Shown here: positions 1 through 10,399 of the stretch, piece by piece
Numbering within the stretch: the first letter of the stretch is position 1
Layout of the letters: the number at the start of each line of letters is the position of its first letter
Assembly (NCBI GenBank): GCA_902728285.1
Contig: CACVBU010000498.1
Coordinates: forward strand, 248,001-312,000
From: Clytia hemisphaerica
Lineage: Eukaryota; Cnidaria; Hydrozoa; Leptothecata; Clytiidae
Direction of reading: 5' to 3'
DNA length: 64,000 nt
The notes under the pieces: generated by a model
Told to the model about the DNA's origin: nothing
Database searches by the model: none
The model's input: the letters and a program-made list of their open reading frames with translations, nothing else
Made by a program: the position numbers and the translations under genes

Positions 1-175
1 TATTTTTATTAAGTTTTTATGCAAAATCTGGCAAATCGTTAGGTCACAAAAATATTTTTCCAATGGGGGGAGGGTAGGTGGGGGAAGAAGACCAAATGGG
101 GGTTTTAGGCCCCAGATGGGAAGAACCTGAAAACCTGGAGGAAACCATGTTTTTATAAAAAAACATGTAGTTTAC
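1..175. other. Intronic sequence at left edge
   Basis: This lies downstream of the donor of the ubiquitin-like exon, so it should be intron of that minus-strand gene. It holds G-rich runs at about 60-120 and a short stretch near 152-168 like the end of the TA-flanked MITE family. No coding exon is seen. Confidence 0.4.
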
Positions 176-284
176 CTGCTAAAGTCTTTCCTTTGTAGAC
201 CAGTTTGATTTGAGAGAGAGGTTTATTCAATTTGGTTACAAGGAATTTCTTTACTTCGTTTACCGTGGTTGTACTGTCATCGTA
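176..284 (-). CDS. Exon of a ubiquitin-like domain protein (partial)
   Basis: The minus strand reads 36 codons between a poly-pyrimidine AAAG acceptor just right of 284 and a GCAG|GTAAAC donor at 175-174. The peptide contains TVNEVKKFLVTKL then KLVYKGKTLA. This is the helix 1 to beta 3 region of a ubiquitin-like fold: hydrophobics spaced as in ubiquitin, then a K-L-x-Y-K-G-K-x-L strand. Such domains occur in ubiquitin-fold adaptors (BAG1, UBAC and UBL families), and I cannot say which. The exon starts in phase 0 and ends with one base. The remaining exons lie left of the window or were not found to the right. The call rests on one exon. Confidence 0.62.
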
Positions 285-326
285 CTTTAAAAAAAAAAAG
301 AGCTTCTAAATACAAACGAATTACTA

Positions 327-632
327 TTGGGCTATTTCAGAAATAGTCTGTACCCCCTATGTTGAGGAGGTGTGACGTCCAAGGTGGTCTGGAAAATAAA
401 AAATCCAGGGTGGTCTGGGTTTTTGAATGAAAAAATCCAGGTTGGTCAGTAAAATCGGGTTGAAAATCCAGGGTTGTCAGTATCACGAGGTCGAAAATCC
501 AGGGTGGTCCAAAAGAATGGGAGAAAAAAATCCAAGGGGGTTCTGAAAAATTGGAAAAAAATCCAGGGGGTCACCTTTTTAAAAAAAGACCTTAACAAAG
601 GGGGTACAAATTTTTTCTGGAAAAGCCCTCAA
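327..632. mobile_element. TIR element with internal G-rich minisatellite
   Basis: The ends are inverted copies: TTGGGCTATTTCAGAAA on the left and TTTCTGGAAAAGCCCTCAA on the right, followed inward by TACCCCC and GGGGGTA. The interior is about six degenerate copies of a 30-40 bp unit built on AAAATCCAGGGTGGTC. The same end motif (GGGCTnTTCCAGAAAA) bounds the element at 53,180-53,455, so this is a family. Confidence 0.6.
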
Positions 633-1539
633 TGAAATCTTGTTAAATCAATCAAATTATAAATTATTCATTTGATGTTGTTAATTTGCTGATTCCACTT
701 ACTAAAACAATGGAGCTGAAATAGATAAGTTTATAACTAAAACATAACACTTTTGTTTTCCTTTAAGATATTTTGACCCCTGCTAGATAATTATCATCAG
801 TAATTTCTAGATTCTTCAAGGTTTGCCTAATTAAACTATTGTACTAACACAATTTCAACCAGAATGGGACTTGATTAGCTGTACATACAAGCTGCTTTAA
901 GTTTCATTAAATTCGATTAGCTTGATTCAAAGGAATCGTGTGAGCTGGTAAAGTTATTGAACCTTTGATCTGATCTGTGATCAAGATTAGCTATGCAGGT
1001 GCAGTAAATTTTTAAAACAAAATAATTTTTTTGTCATCTTCAAACCTCAAGACTGCAGCTATATATATAGGATGCCATTATTTTTGCCAGCAAACCTTGA
1101 ATAGTGAAGGAAGATTTAAATAAAGTAAGGAAAACGTCATTCCATAAAACGACCATAAAAAAATAAAGTGTGCTTCTCCATTCTAAATTTTGACCATGAC
1201 TTTCTCATTTTATTCGTTATTGGACCATAGAAACCGGGAGCCATCCAGAGCCAACTACTGTGATTGTTGGATTTAAATTTCAGGATTTGATCACTAGTTG
1301 GGGTTCGATCAGTTTGATAATATGGGAGCTCTCTAATTCGGCCATGTTGATAGAACACAAAAATCAGAAAGTGCGCTCTAACAGTGAAAGTTCAATAGTC
1401 ATGGTCTCTTTTGCAGTGATGTCATTTAAAACATCCCTCGCATCACAGGATTTTCAGATTTAAAAAAAAGTTGACGGTTGAGTTGATGAGAAATGTTCAT
1501 TTTACCCAAATACTATAAGTTCACCAAAAGTTCAAAAAG
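633..1539. other. AT-rich intergenic or intronic DNA
   Basis: I see no exon, RNA gene or clear repeat here apart from a short TA alternation near 1060. Short open frames on both strands lack splice or codon support. Confidence 0.4.
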
Positions 1540-2725
1540 TCAAAGTTCGATTATATATATAAATAATTTAATCAAACTTTTATTGTTCGATTAAGTTCTC
1601 ATGACAAAGTTTGATTAGTCCTGTAATCGGTGTCAATCTGACAAGTCAAACATTTATTCAATTGAATGCGATCGCAATCGAATTGTAATAGAATATTACC
1701 CAGGATTTGCTGTTCCATTACGTTCAATTGTATTCAATTATGCACAATTACGTTTCGATTGATTCAATTGCATTCGCTTGCACCATTATCTGATTTTCCA
1801 ACGGCATATTTTAGTGCTCGCCCGGTCACCCCACGCTTAAGCTATGAAGCTCTAGAGGAAGATTTACTCTTAGGTTCCAAGTAAATGCCCCCCCTCTTGT
1901 TAATTTTTTGAAAATTTTCCAACCCCCTGGGACCTTATTAGGACCCCCTTGTTTAATAATTTTTAAGAATATTTTCAGCTGTCAAAACTAATTGAACATT
2001 AAGGAATCACAATCAAACGTAATTCGAACTCAATCAAATGTAATTCGAACTCAATCAAATGTAATTCGAACTCAATTGAACACAAATTGAATATTACCCA
2101 GGAATCTGCCAATCGATTAAGATTTGATTGCGTTTGATAATAATTTTATTTGATCGTGTTCGATTAGCCACATTTGATCGGTTCGACCAGACAGTGTCAA
2201 TTGAACAAATCAAATGCGGAATCAATACACCATTTAGAAGTCTCGCTATCTCCACTGTGTTCCACCGTGAAAACAGTAGGTAAAAATGGGCACTTTAGTA
2301 CTGTGGAAGGTTAGAGGAATGTAAACATTGTCAATTGTTTTCTTTCCTTTAAAGAGAATGATTTAGATATTTGAACATGGTATCAATGATAATTTTATGG
2401 ATCTCTCCTGAATATTTCACAAAAATTTATCAAGAAGAAAAGAAGTTATGATTCGGTCGTCCACGCTGAAAAAGCTCTAAAGGAATGATCAAATTTGATC
2501 TAATCGCAATCAAACTTATCGAACATAATGGTAATCAAACATAATTGAAGATCAATCGAAGGTAATTTACGATCAATCGAACCCAATCGAACGTTACTCA
2601 AACGCAATCAAACACAATCGAATATTACCCAAGAATCGGCCGATGGATTGAGATTCGATTGCATTTGATAATCGAATCGCAGTTATTTGGTCTCATTCGA
2701 TTAGCTACATTCGATTGGTTCTCGA
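1540..2725. repeat. Degenerate AATCGAAC/AATCAAAC-type repeat block
   Basis: Motifs such as AATCGAAC, AATCAAAC and GTAATTCGAACTC recur densely. A 21-22 bp unit is exactly repeated three times at about 2005-2070. A larger unit (GAATATTACCCAGGAAT then GATTGC-TTTGATAAT then GATTAGC-ACATT) is present in direct copies near 2085-2215 and 2600-2715, with a partial copy near 1690. One end of a G-rich element (TTACTCTTAGGTTCCAA) is embedded at 1864-1960. Confidence 0.6.
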
Positions 2726-2914
2726 TAGACCTTTTTTTAAAGAGGCTAGGCAACCCTGTTGAATATAATTATGTAGTCCAGCATAAAATACACAGCCATG
2801 CATAATTACTGTTTCATGCATATTATAATAATTATGCTTGGCTATATCATTATTTTTTTTGCTGGACTACATAATTATTCAACAGGGTGGCCTCATTCCT
2901 TAAAAAGAGGTCTA
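2726..2914. mobile_element. Foldback MITE
   Basis: About 45-bp terminal inverted repeats start TAGACC and include CAACCCTGTTGAAT and ATTATGTAGTCCAGCA, with the mirror copy ending GGTCTA at 2914. The centre is AT-rich. No coding capacity. Confidence 0.65.
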
Positions 2915-3233
2915 TTGTGATTTTTGTTTGAAGTTGTTGATTGACACCGTTTGGATAAAATTAAAAAATGCAGGGGGTATATATATAACAAAAATTTTCT
3001 GGGATGGTCTAGTAATATACTTACAGTATAAGTTAGTTCTTGACCACCCAATACTTTTAAAAAAAGTTTCATTCTGGTATTTTAATGCAATATGAAAAAA
3101 ATACTTTAGCTAGTAAAATCTTTCTTCTTCAAGCTTCAACTTCCTCAGTTCTGATAGAGAAATAGTGTGCAAAGTATTCTATGCTAGAAATTCCAGCACT
3201 CACGTTTTGATAACATCTCGGAACTTCGGATTT

Positions 3234-4171
3234 ACGGTGGCCCAGAAGGCTCAAAACACGCACTTCTAGTTTTTACGCACTTCCAGTTCTTATAAAATTT
3301 GTGAACTAGAACTGCCTAGGGTCAATGGCCCAGAAGGCTCAAGTGACACTGCCCACTTCTGACTTTTTGTCAGGGAGGGAAATTTCCAACAAGTGAGCGG
3401 CCCGCGCGATGAAATTTTTTTTGGTCTTTAAAATGAATGTCGAGTTACGCAAAATGAGTTAAAATTTCCGAGTTGTTCATATCAAGAGTTACAGGTTAAA
3501 ATTTCTGAGTTAAGTGCTGGTCAGCAAAATCCCACCTGGCAAAAATCGGGGAAGCAAAAAGTGAGCAAATATCAACTTTGTTTTTTTGCCTCCATGCCGC
3601 TAGTATTTTCCACCATTGGATCACCCTAGTCCTAAGTGCATGAAAACTAGAAGTGTGTTTTGAGCCTTCTGCTGTGAAAATAACTCGAGAATCGGAGAAT
3701 CTACAGGAAGGAAAATAACTCAAAAATTTAAAAGAAACGAAACCAAGTAAAAAAACGAGAAATGACTCAAAATTTAAAGTCAACGGAAAAAACGAGCTAC
3801 AAAATTTAGAATGACGTCATATAGAAGGTACAAAATGACGTCAAAATTTCTGAAAAATGACGTCATAGCTCGGTTTTTTCGTAACTCAGTTTTTTCGTAA
3901 CTCGGTTTTTTAACTCGGGATTTCCGAGCCTCTTCGCTATTATCATCAACTTATTTATTACAACTCGGTATCTATTTTGCTGACCAGAACGGCTATCTTT
4001 TGAGGGGGACTTTTGCGTCTCTAAAATATTTTTAGAAGTGTGCAGTGTCGTCACAAAAAAACTCGGAAGTGCGCAGTGTCTTGTGAGCCTTCTGGGCCAT
4101 GACCCTAGACAGTTCTAGTTCACAAATTTTATAAGAACTGGAAGTGCATGGTGAGCCTTAGGGGCCATCGT
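3234..4171. mobile_element. TIR element, about 0.94 kb
   Basis: The termini are inverted copies beginning ACGGTGGCCCAGAAGGCTCA and include AGTTCTTATAAAATTTGTGA and CTAGAACTG. The inverted arms are about 130 bp and lie at 3234-3370 and 4030-4171. The interior repeats GAGTTA- and AACTCG-type words and has no convincing ORF. Confidence 0.6.
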
Positions 4172-4210
4172 ACGGATTATCGGAAAAAGCCCGATTTGTT
4201 GTATCTTGCC

Positions 4211-4494
4211 CACTGACTTTTATATACCCTGGACCAAGCTTCTCAATCCCAGCCAAGCAAAATCTTTGATCGGAGTTTTTTGAAAAGTGGTACCCTAATG
4301 GCGGCACTACTCGATAGTGGTGTAAATGCATCAATAGCGCTAGGCCTACTTTTCCTCTAATTCTTTTGATGATGTAGCGACGTTAGACGTTAATTTTTAA
4401 CATTGCAATGGCTTCTTCTCGGGTACCAATTCCAAAAAAACTCCAATCAAAGATGGCGGATATTGCTTGGTCCAGGGATATATAAAGGTCAGTG
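4211..4494. mobile_element. MITE, 284 bp
   Basis: Inverted ends start CACTGAC and include TATATA-CCCTGGACCAAGC. The arms continue inward through ATCTTTGAT-GGAGTTTTTT and GGTACCC, so each arm spans about 80 bp. Non-coding. Confidence 0.65.
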
Positions 4495-4532
4495 ATCTTG
4501 CCCAGAGTCAGGCCAGTCAGAGTATAACATAC

Positions 4533-4775
4533 CCGGGGGGTACATCCCACTAAGGGTTGGAAAAATAAAAATAGGAAAATTTAAATTTTTTACCCCCTGA
4601 AAGATCGAAATTAAGTCACATTTGTCCCGCTAAGGCAGCCAGGGTCGTAAAATTCCGAAAACCTTCCTTTGTTTTCTCCTTTTTAGTTTCGGTAAGGGTC
4701 CAAATTTCTAAAGTCGGGCGACACCCCCCCCCCATCAGCTCGCAACCCTAGTAAACACACCCCCCCCCCCCCGGG
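4533..4775. mobile_element. G-run foldback with 9-bp target duplication
   Basis: The element runs from CCGGGGGGT to CCCCCCGGG and is flanked on both sides by the exact direct repeat ATAACATAC (4524-4532 and 4776-4784). The interior is non-coding. The direct repeat looks like a target-site duplication and marks recent insertion. Confidence 0.6.
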
Positions 4776-5064
4776 ATAACATACAAGTACAAGGCTGCAC
4801 TCTACTCGAGGAAAAATTTGAAAATTCTTTCGATATTATATATCGTGCATTTTTGATGAGCTCTTTTGTCGATAGGTGAAATCTCATTGGCTCGTTTAAA
4901 TGTTACAAAATAGATGATTCATTGTTTCTGACATCGTTGTAAGAATATATTTGGACTAAAAAATAGCCTGTAAACTTGGCAATCCTTCATCAAATGACAA
5001 GATTTTTCGATCAATGCTTATTCTTCAAAGTGAATAATTTGGAAACGCGTATTTTAGACCATAG

Positions 5065-5275
5065 ATTTAGAAGCTTTTGCTGAAAAGTGAGCCGTGATGG
5101 CTACCTAGGTCACGTGACATTACAATAAAATTTCAGTGCTTGACCAATCAGAGGCTTCGCGGGTTTTCGAAAACAATAGCAACAATATTTTTTCCGATAT
5201 TCACTTTTTTTCGCCTGGGATGGCTTAAAGCACGACATCTAGCCCTTCGAGCTTATAAATCTCTGATTTAGCCAG
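5065..5275. repeat. Dispersed repeat, copy 1
   Basis: This block shares GGTCACGTGACATTACAA, GCTTGACCAATCAGA and TTTTCGAAAACAATAGC with 32,670-32,890 in the same orientation. Non-coding. Confidence 0.6.
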
Positions 5276-5301
5276 ACTCTAGACACAAATTTGATCATAT
5301 A

Positions 5302-5472
5302 CTCTTGTCTCCCGAATAGACGGGGGGGGGTTCGAATAAGCAGGGGGGGGTAGAATTCCAATAAGCGGGGGGAGTGGAGTAAGAGGGGGGTATCTTAATA
5401 AGAGCGGGCGGGATGGATTTTTTTCTCTTAACAATTAGCGGGGGGGGGGGGCGTCTATTCAGGAGACAAGAG
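5302..5472. mobile_element. G-run foldback element
   Basis: The ends CTCTTGTCTCCCGAATAGACG and its inverted copy enclose a series of runs of 6-13 G separated by AATAAGC-like spacers. It belongs to the same structural class as 33,004-33,293 and 37,502-37,740, but the end sequences differ. Confidence 0.6.
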
Positions 5473-5656
5473 AAAAACATGCATTCTAATCATATATCAA
5501 ATTTCGAAGTTTTCGAAACAAAAATACCTAACTACTTAGCAAAACGTCATCATACGATATGATTGAAATGATTTCGTCACTTTTGTTTTCTTTGAATTCT
5601 ACATCATCATCATATCTGTAATCGCACTATCAGCTTTCTTTCAGATGTCTTAGAAA

Positions 5657-5908
5657 TACACGTTTTTTTATAAGAACAAACTATATAAGAACATAAGGCT
5701 TCGGTGGCCAAATTGTTAAGAACAAGTTAAGAACAATTTAAGGCTGTGTAGACCCTAGAACACTCAATTTCTAGGAAAATGGACAAAAATACTTTAAAGA
5801 ATGGCGAAAATAAAAAGATGTTACGAACATTTTTAGGGTTAAAACTCAAAAACTTAAGAACATCCGAAGGTTTCAAAATTTTTGGATATTCTTATAAAAA
5901 AAACGTGC
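5657..5908. mobile_element. TA-flanked MITE family A, copy 1
   Basis: The ends are ACACGTTTTTTTATAAGAAC and its inverted complement. The interior carries the family core (TTAAGAACAAGTTAAGAACA, AAAATGGACAAAAATA). The flanking TA is intact on the left and CA on the right. Confidence 0.7.
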
Positions 5909-6192
5909 AATATGTAAATATGTAAATAGATTTTTTCTGAGCATGCTCACACGCATAAACATACATAAACGACTGAAAGTTGTTGAAAAAAGTTATTCAA
6001 AGCTGCGAACTTTGAGATGATGTTGAAATCAAAAATTTAATTTAATTGAGTTTCAGAGAGTTTCACGAAGGCTTTAAAGGGGGATCAATCACATACAGTA
6101 ACATAAGAAGTCATTTCGAGCACTCAAAGCTTTAAAAGATCGATTCTGTCGAATTCTGATAATAAAAAGAGTCGACTAACACAGGCGCGACA

Positions 6193-8676
6193 ATGTTTAT
6201 AATTTTATGTATTGGTGGTCTCATTGTCGCTACAGAGGCGGTTTTACGCCCGGGTGGAATACCAAACTCCACTTACATAGCTTCGAAAGACACATGGGTG
6301 TGCCCCATTATCAAAGAAGAGGGCGTTACTGGCAGTTTGAAGAAGGTAATAATAAGCCTCCTTCCTCTCTTCCTCCCTTCCTCCTTCCTGAATCTGTATG
6401 AAAAGGTTTTTTATCATCACCCCAGACATTGTATGCTTTGCTAAAGTGCGTGGTTGAAGTTTTTGCCACTGTTTTACGAAACAGACAATGAGTAGTGACA
6501 GCAGTGAATCAAATCATTCATCGAAAAATTTTTGTTTTCTAAACATTATATGCTTTAAAGAGAGACACTCGGCTAAATTGTAATTGAAGATTTGACAGTG
6601 TTTAGCGTGACAGACAGTGGCATCGAATCGAATCGAACTGCAACTTTTAAGAAGATATTGTTTATGTTTTCTAAACATTATATGCTTTAGAAAGAGAGAC
6701 ACTTGGCTTGTAGTTGAAGTTTTGACAGTGTTTAGCGTGATAGACAGTAATACTCTATACCAAAGTGTATATCACGTTTATCGCTTCGTAGTACTCTATG
6801 GCAAAGAATTTTGAAATAAACCGTAGCTACTGGGTTTGTGTACAGACAAGACAGGAATCGAATCGAACTTCAACTTTTTAAGAAGACTGTTTATGGTTTC
6901 ATCTTGTTAGGCATCACTGAAGGTCACTCATTGCCCTGTTGCATCAGATGATGGGTTCCGATGTCCAGGATATATGAATCCGGTCGATTTCGTTTTGACC
7001 AAAGGAGAAGAAGCTGTCATTATCAAGGAAGGAAATAAATCTTACTACCAGACATCACAACTTGCGCAGTTCTTTGGTAAGCATTCGTCTTCCTTCTTAT
7101 CAAATTCTACATATAGCTACCTTAGTCCAAGTACCCCAAATTCAAAAGGGGCCTAAGTCCAGGTACACCAAAATCTCAAAATGGGCCTAAGTCCAAGCTC
7201 CCCAAATTCAAAAGGGGCCTAAGTTCAAGTTCCCCGAATTCAAAAGGGTCTTAAGTCCAAGCTCTCCAAATTCAAAAGAGTCCTAAGTCCTAGTACCCCT
7301 AATTCAAGTTCTTTGGTAAGCATTTCTGGCGAGAAAGTCACTTCTGGGCTATTATTAAATGCTTTTTGATCCTCTTAAGTCTAGTGTTAAAACTCTACAC
7401 TTCCAATCTAAGTTAGAGCGCTTTCAAATCGTCTGTGGCTATAAGATCTTGTGGGGATTTCCCTTTTTTCTCAAATATTATGACGTTGATTGTACCTTAA
7501 TTCAAAAGAAGCCTAAGCCAATCAACCCCAATTCAAAAGGGGCCTTAGTCCAAGTACCCCCAATTCAAAAGGGATCTAAGTCCAGATACCCCAATTCAAA
7601 AGGGGCCCCAAATCTAGGTACCCCAAAATCTCAAAAGGGGCCTAAGTCCAAGTACCCCAAAATCTCAAATGGGGCCTAAGTCCAGGTACCCCAAAATCTC
7701 AAAAGGGACCTAAGTCCAGGTACCCCCAATTCAAAAGGGGCTTAATTCCATTTTCATTAAATTTGAGATTGTCACAAAGCACTGCTTCTTCGTTATCAAT
7801 CATAATTCATATAGTTAGTGGAGTACAATCAGGGACAAAATACTTGGCACAAAAAGGAAATTCACCGGGGTGTTTTGAAACCATAATCGATTTGTAAGTG
7901 CTCTAAAGTAGGTTCGAAGGGTAGAGTTTTAACGCTAGACTTTTGACTTAGGACCTTAGGATCTGAGGATCCAAAAGTTTAAAAATGGTCCAGTAGGGCT
8001 TGAAATATAGCCTAGAAACCAATAAATCCCTCCGAGATCAAAATACTCGATGAAATCAAATTGAAGGCCTAAAAATTGAGATTCTCACTCGAACTTCAAT
8101 TTTCGAAAAATTGTAAATTAGCCAAAAGTGCCAATATATTATGACACTGATTGTAGTTATAGAATGGAGTCTCCTTAACTCGGATAAGTTTTATGGTTCC
8201 TTCACTAGTTAACAATGCTTTATAAACCTCACTCAATAACACGAAATTTCCAGCTCTCGAACAAATTTGCGTTCCCGTGTGTTTTTGAGTCATGGAGACT
8301 AAACTGTACTAATATTCCCGTGTGTTTTTGAGTCATGGAGACTAAACTGTACTAATATTCCCGTGTGTTTTTGAGTCATGGAGACTAAACTGTACTAAAT
8401 TGGATATATCCCCTTTATTTTTCAGGCAACAAGGTTTGTATTAGTTATCCTTATTATGCTTACACAACTTCGAAGAAAGAAATCACAGCCCAATGTCGCT
8501 CCAAATGTTTCAAAACTACACATGGTCCGATCATTGCAAACAGAATGATTAATTTATTAGGGCGTTATGCAGGTAATGGCTATCGTTACGATGTAACATC
8601 TTCGAGTACTACGATAAAGCCGATGTGGTTGTTCACACTACTGTTTGTGATGCTTGGTTTTAGCAGCATGCCTTAG
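6193..8676 (+). CDS. Small secreted, probably GPI-anchored six-cysteine protein
   Basis: Three exons, 6193-6345, 6911-7076 and 8426-8676, join across GT-AG introns in frame to 189 residues and a TAG stop. The N-terminus (about residues 1-16, MFIILCIGGLIVATEA) is a signal peptide. The mature part has six cysteines, in the contexts VCP, HCP, RCP, VCI, QCR and KCF, enough for three disulphides. The C-terminus has a small-residue stretch (TSSSTT), then KPMW and a hydrophobic tail ending FSSMP. That is the layout of a GPI-attachment signal, so the protein should sit on the outer cell surface. I do not recognise the family. A Ly6-like fold is possible but has more cysteines. AATAAA lies at 9133-9138. 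The introns are full of tandem repeats, one copying the exon 2 donor. Confidence 0.8.
6415..6905. repeat. Tandem repeat, about 133 bp unit, in intron 1
   Basis: The words TTTCTAAACATTATATGCTTT, GAGAGACACT, TTTGACAGTGTTTAGCGTGA and GAATCGAATCGAACT recur with a period near 133 bp, giving two good copies and partial flanking ones. The block lies between exons 1 and 2 of the secreted-protein gene. Confidence 0.6.
7115..7745. repeat. Minisatellite, about 32-36 bp unit, in intron 2
   Basis: Units are built on GGGGCCTAAGTCCAAGTACC and CCAAATTCAAAA. They fill 7115-7306 and 7497-7745, with a non-repeat interruption between. At 7308 the interruption begins with a copy of the exon 2 donor sequence. Units vary by point changes and small indels. 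Confidence 0.8.
8272..8400. repeat. 43-bp tandem repeat, three copies
   Basis: TTCCCGTGTGTTTTTGAGTC begins at 8272, 8315 and 8358 in near-identical 43-bp units. The array ends about 25 bp before the acceptor of exon 3 of the secreted-protein gene. Confidence 0.85.
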
Positions 8677-9132
8677 AAAACCATTACAATTTACGAAAGC
8701 ATCCAGCTAGGACCTTTTTTCAACATCTGTTTCCCAGGCATAGCCTTCCTGGAAAATTTGAACTATCGGCCAAAAGTGTCAAAAATCTTATTCCTAGAAA
8801 TGAAGATGTTTTGAAAATTCTTAATCTCAAAGTATCTTCCCTAGAAAATTGGGTCTGTTTCCATTTTTCAAAAAGGAAGAACTCTTTAGCTAAGACAATG
8901 TAGATAGCGGTGATAAAAGCTTCAGGATGTAGCGGGATCTAAATGAGATGAATAAGTTCTGCCTGTCGAACCTTACACGACGAAAAACCTTTACGAACCT
9001 TTGAGAAATCTTTACGAAGACAACCTTTATGACCTTAGAAGGTCATAAGGTCATAAATTTTATTATAATATTCATATATTGTACCTATTCTATACTTATG
9101 CAAATTTTTATGATTCTGAATGAATATGTTTA

Positions 9133-9138
9133 AATAAA
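9133..9138 (+). promoter_or_regulatory. Probable polyadenylation signal
   Basis: AATAAA lies about 460 bp after the stop of the secreted-protein gene and is the best candidate in that interval. Confidence 0.45.
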
Positions 9139-9461
9139 TTGAAGTTTTAAGAAGAGTAGACGCAACGGGCCACGTTCATTTTTTTTATTCCGGCATTTTT
9201 CATTTATGCATTCATTCAATGTATATGTACAGTGATTATACAATAAAATTATTACACAATATCATTTTGATATTTTGATCAAAAACTCGTCAAATTTTAT
9301 TGTTCCATATTTTAAGACCTCATACCGCGTCATACGAGGTTAATAAAGGTCCGAATTGCTACGAAAATAATGCTGAGCTTGCGAAAACATTGCAGTTATT
9401 AAAACAAATCATTGCGCGCTGAACGAATGTTCTACATTTTCTACAGTCCAATTTTGAAAAT

Positions 9462-9684
9462 ACACGTTTTTTTATAACAGAAAACTATATAAGAGCATAA
9501 GGACTCGATGGCCAAATTGTTAAGAACAAGTTAAGAACAACTTCAAGGCTTTCTAGACCCTAGAACTCGCAATTTCTTAGGAAAATGGATAAAAATACTC
9601 AAAAATGGTGAAAACAAGAACATAAAAAGTTAAGAGCATCCGAAAGCTTCATAATTTTTGGATGTTCTTATAAAAAAACGTGTA
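9462..9684. mobile_element. TA-flanked MITE family A, copy 2
   Basis: The element reads TA-CACGTTTTTTTATAA to TTATAAAAAAACGTG-TA, with TA on both sides. This is the cleanest example of the family boundaries. The core matches copy 1. Confidence 0.75.
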
Positions 9685-9843
9685 CTTTTGTAAGTTCATC
9701 AAAGAACTTCATTAAAGGATAGCTTAAGCACGAGTCAACTTAGCCTGGATATCCAGGCTAGAGTCAACTGTCCCAAAATAGGTGTAAGAAATTAGATTCG
9801 ATTTAGAGCAGAGTATTCTCCCTGGCATTAAGGAATGGGTTGA

Positions 9844-10064
9844 TTAAAGGTTTTGTTTTTAAATAAGAGCGATATCGTTTGCTTATTCATCAGCTTTTTC
9901 ACATTGGATTGACATGAATGTGGAGCAAGATTGGTCAAAAAGTGGGAAAGAAAAACATTTTTTCGCTCATATCAGCACAATATAACAATAGAGAGACACC
10001 TTCCTGATATGAGACATGTGTCTGATATGAAACGGGAACACTTATGTAAAAATAAAACCTTTAA
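9844..10064. mobile_element. TTAA-flanked MITE family C, copy 1
   Basis: TTAA-AGGTTTTGTTTTTAAATA on the left is mirrored by AATAAAACCT-TTAA on the right. The core includes TTGGATTGACA, GAGCAAGATTGGTCA and CACAATATAACAATAG. It lies about 340 bp beyond the stop codon of the large coiled-coil gene. Confidence 0.7.
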
Positions 10065-10399
10065 CACTTTTTGAATGACCAGAAATTAAATTATCGTTAA
10101 AATTACAATTAAAAAAAGAGATTCCCTATAGGTTATGATACATTTTTAAAAAATGATATTGCTAAAATTTTCACAAAAAAATTCGACTAAAGCTAAGAGA
10201 TTTTCAAACATAAAAAAATATTTTCAACGAAAAAAAAAGTTAAAAGTTTTCCTGAGATTGGAAGAAATTAAATAAATTTACATGGTATATTCAAGCCCCA
10301 TTTAAGAAGGGATGACTTCAATAAGGTATCATTAAAACTTTCGCAAGCTTTGTCAAAAACTAAGAACCTAAAAAAACTGCACAGACTATAAAATTCTAC

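Noticed and set aside
5295..5480. Proline-rich 61-codon minus-strand ORF
   Set aside because: Produced by poly-G runs of the foldback element read on the other strand.
7115..7745. CRISPR-like regular repeats
   Set aside because: Units are contiguous variants with no unique spacers, in an animal intron; it is a minisatellite.
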